Part shown: piece after piece, positions 5,742-6,139 of the stretch
How the letters are laid out: the number at the start of each line of letters is the position of its first letter
Position numbering within the stretch: the stretch's first letter is position 1
Source: Gammaproteobacteria bacterium
GTDB taxonomy: Bacteria; Pseudomonadota; Gammaproteobacteria; Enterobacterales; Alteromonadaceae
Direction of reading: 5' to 3'
NCBI GenBank assembly: GCA_027484495.1
Contig: JAIXSW010000064.1
Span: 1-6,139, forward strand
Length of the DNA stretch: 6,139 bases
Notes under the pieces: generated by a model
Seen by the model: the letters and a program-made list of their open reading frames with translations, nothing else
Database searches by the model: none
What the model was told of the DNA's origin: nothing
Program-made: the position numbers and the translations under genes

Positions 5742-6139
5742 ATGACCATGACCGCACTGCAGATTGAAACCGACCCAATGATCCAACAACAGCTGCAACA
5801 ACTGACGGCGCTGAACGACGCGCACCTGCGTCAGGTGCTGGATTATTCCAAAGCCATGCTGGATAAACTGTTTCCACTGGAACATGGCTCGCATCAGCAA
5901 GTGAAAAGCTATGTGGTCTATTACCAGCACCTGTTGGCATTTTTCGCCGACGGCCAAAGCACAGGCCTGAAAAATCCGGCGCAGTTTGTCGCTTTGTGCG
6001 GCAGCAAAGAACAACCACAAACCTTGCTGTTCAACGATGGTACCCGCCATCTGGAGATCAGCCTGTGCCGCCACAGCGACCGCGGTCAGCAAAACAGCGC
6101 CGGCATCGAAGACATCCAGCTTCAGCTGTCTGGTGATGA
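5742..6139 (+). CDS. Malate synthase, isoform G (GlcB)-type, N-terminal part (runs off the right edge)
   Basis: Malate synthase condenses glyoxylate with acetyl-CoA to give malate, the second step of the cytoplasmic glyoxylate shunt. The 132 visible codons start MTMTALQIETD. From residue about 38 they match the inserted alpha/beta domain of malate synthase G: MLDKLFPLEHGSHQQV (E. coli GlcB has FLDESLPLENGSYQDV), then STGLKNPAQF (M. tuberculosis GlcB has STGLANPGQF), then LLFNDGTRHLEI and AGIEDIQLQ. These comparisons are from memory. The catalytic barrel residues lie beyond the edge. In E. coli GlcB this block sits well over 100 residues into the protein, so the N-terminal helical clasp and first barrel strand seem absent or moved here. 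An in-frame TAG at 5655 excludes a longer upstream start beyond ATG 5688. It is divergent from the RamB-like regulator. Isocitrate lyase may follow downstream. Some related genomes may label this gene aceB, so I give no symbol. Confidence 0.85.
   Translation, partial: MTMTALQIETDPMIQQQLQQLTALNDAHLRQVLDYSKAMLDKLFPLEHGSHQQVKSYVVYYQHLLAFFADGQSTGLKNPAQFVALCGSKEQPQTLLFNDGTRHLEISLCRHSDRGQQNSAGIEDIQLQLSGD

Noticed and set aside
5596..6092. Minus-strand open frames of 140 and 130 codons opposite the malate synthase gene
   Set aside because: They are antisense to a well-supported coding frame, and their translations show no recognisable family. They are shadows of GC-rich codon use.
1..6139. A defence, CRISPR, prophage or transposon system
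   Set aside because: No CRISPR repeats, transposase, integrase, toxin-antitoxin pair or terminal inverted repeats are visible. The XRE gene is a large metabolic-type regulator and does not look like a phage repressor.

Overview
The window looks like a chromosomal stretch from a gammaproteobacterium, most likely of the Alteromonadales/Chromatiaceae type (Rheinheimera, Alishewanella or Shewanella relatives). This rests on the protein families and moderately GC-rich coding sequence, not on a database match. Five protein genes are supported. Four lie on the minus strand and one, cut by the right edge, lies on the plus strand. I see no rRNA, tRNA, CRISPR array, insertion sequence, phage gene or clear intrinsic terminator.

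Left part, minus strand: positions 1-764 hold the first 254 codons of an MdtA-type periplasmic adaptor of an RND efflux pump, with an unusual Gly/Pro/Gln/Ala-rich linker behind its membrane anchor. Its 3' end, and probably the pump gene, lie beyond the left edge. Only 37 bases upstream ends an HDOD-domain signalling protein (802-1899) with a degenerate receiver-like N-terminus. The two may share a transcript. A long imperfect hairpin sits in the HDOD leader.

Middle, minus strand: positions 2108-3991 encode an exported alpha/beta hydrolase of the S33/TAP type. It has an intact Ser-Asp-His triad and a C-terminal four-helix membrane domain. It is separated from the HDOD gene by 208 bases and from the next gene by 117 bases.

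Right part: a large XRE-family regulator (4109-5599, minus) is transcribed divergently from a malate synthase G-type gene (5742 to the right edge, plus). The regulator's layout (N-terminal HTH, degenerate zincin-like middle, Cys-rich C-terminal end) resembles the RamB/ScfR regulators of acetate and propionate metabolism. The natural reading is a local regulator of the glyoxylate shunt. The 142-base region between them carries three copies of a TGTRAARTTY element at an exact 14-base period, plus a perfect 6+1+6 palindrome, which I propose as the operator.

Nothing here looks like a defence or mobile system. The most interesting items are the repeated operator-like element, the regulator/malate synthase pair with an apparently N-terminally short synthase, and the hydrolase-membrane fusion.
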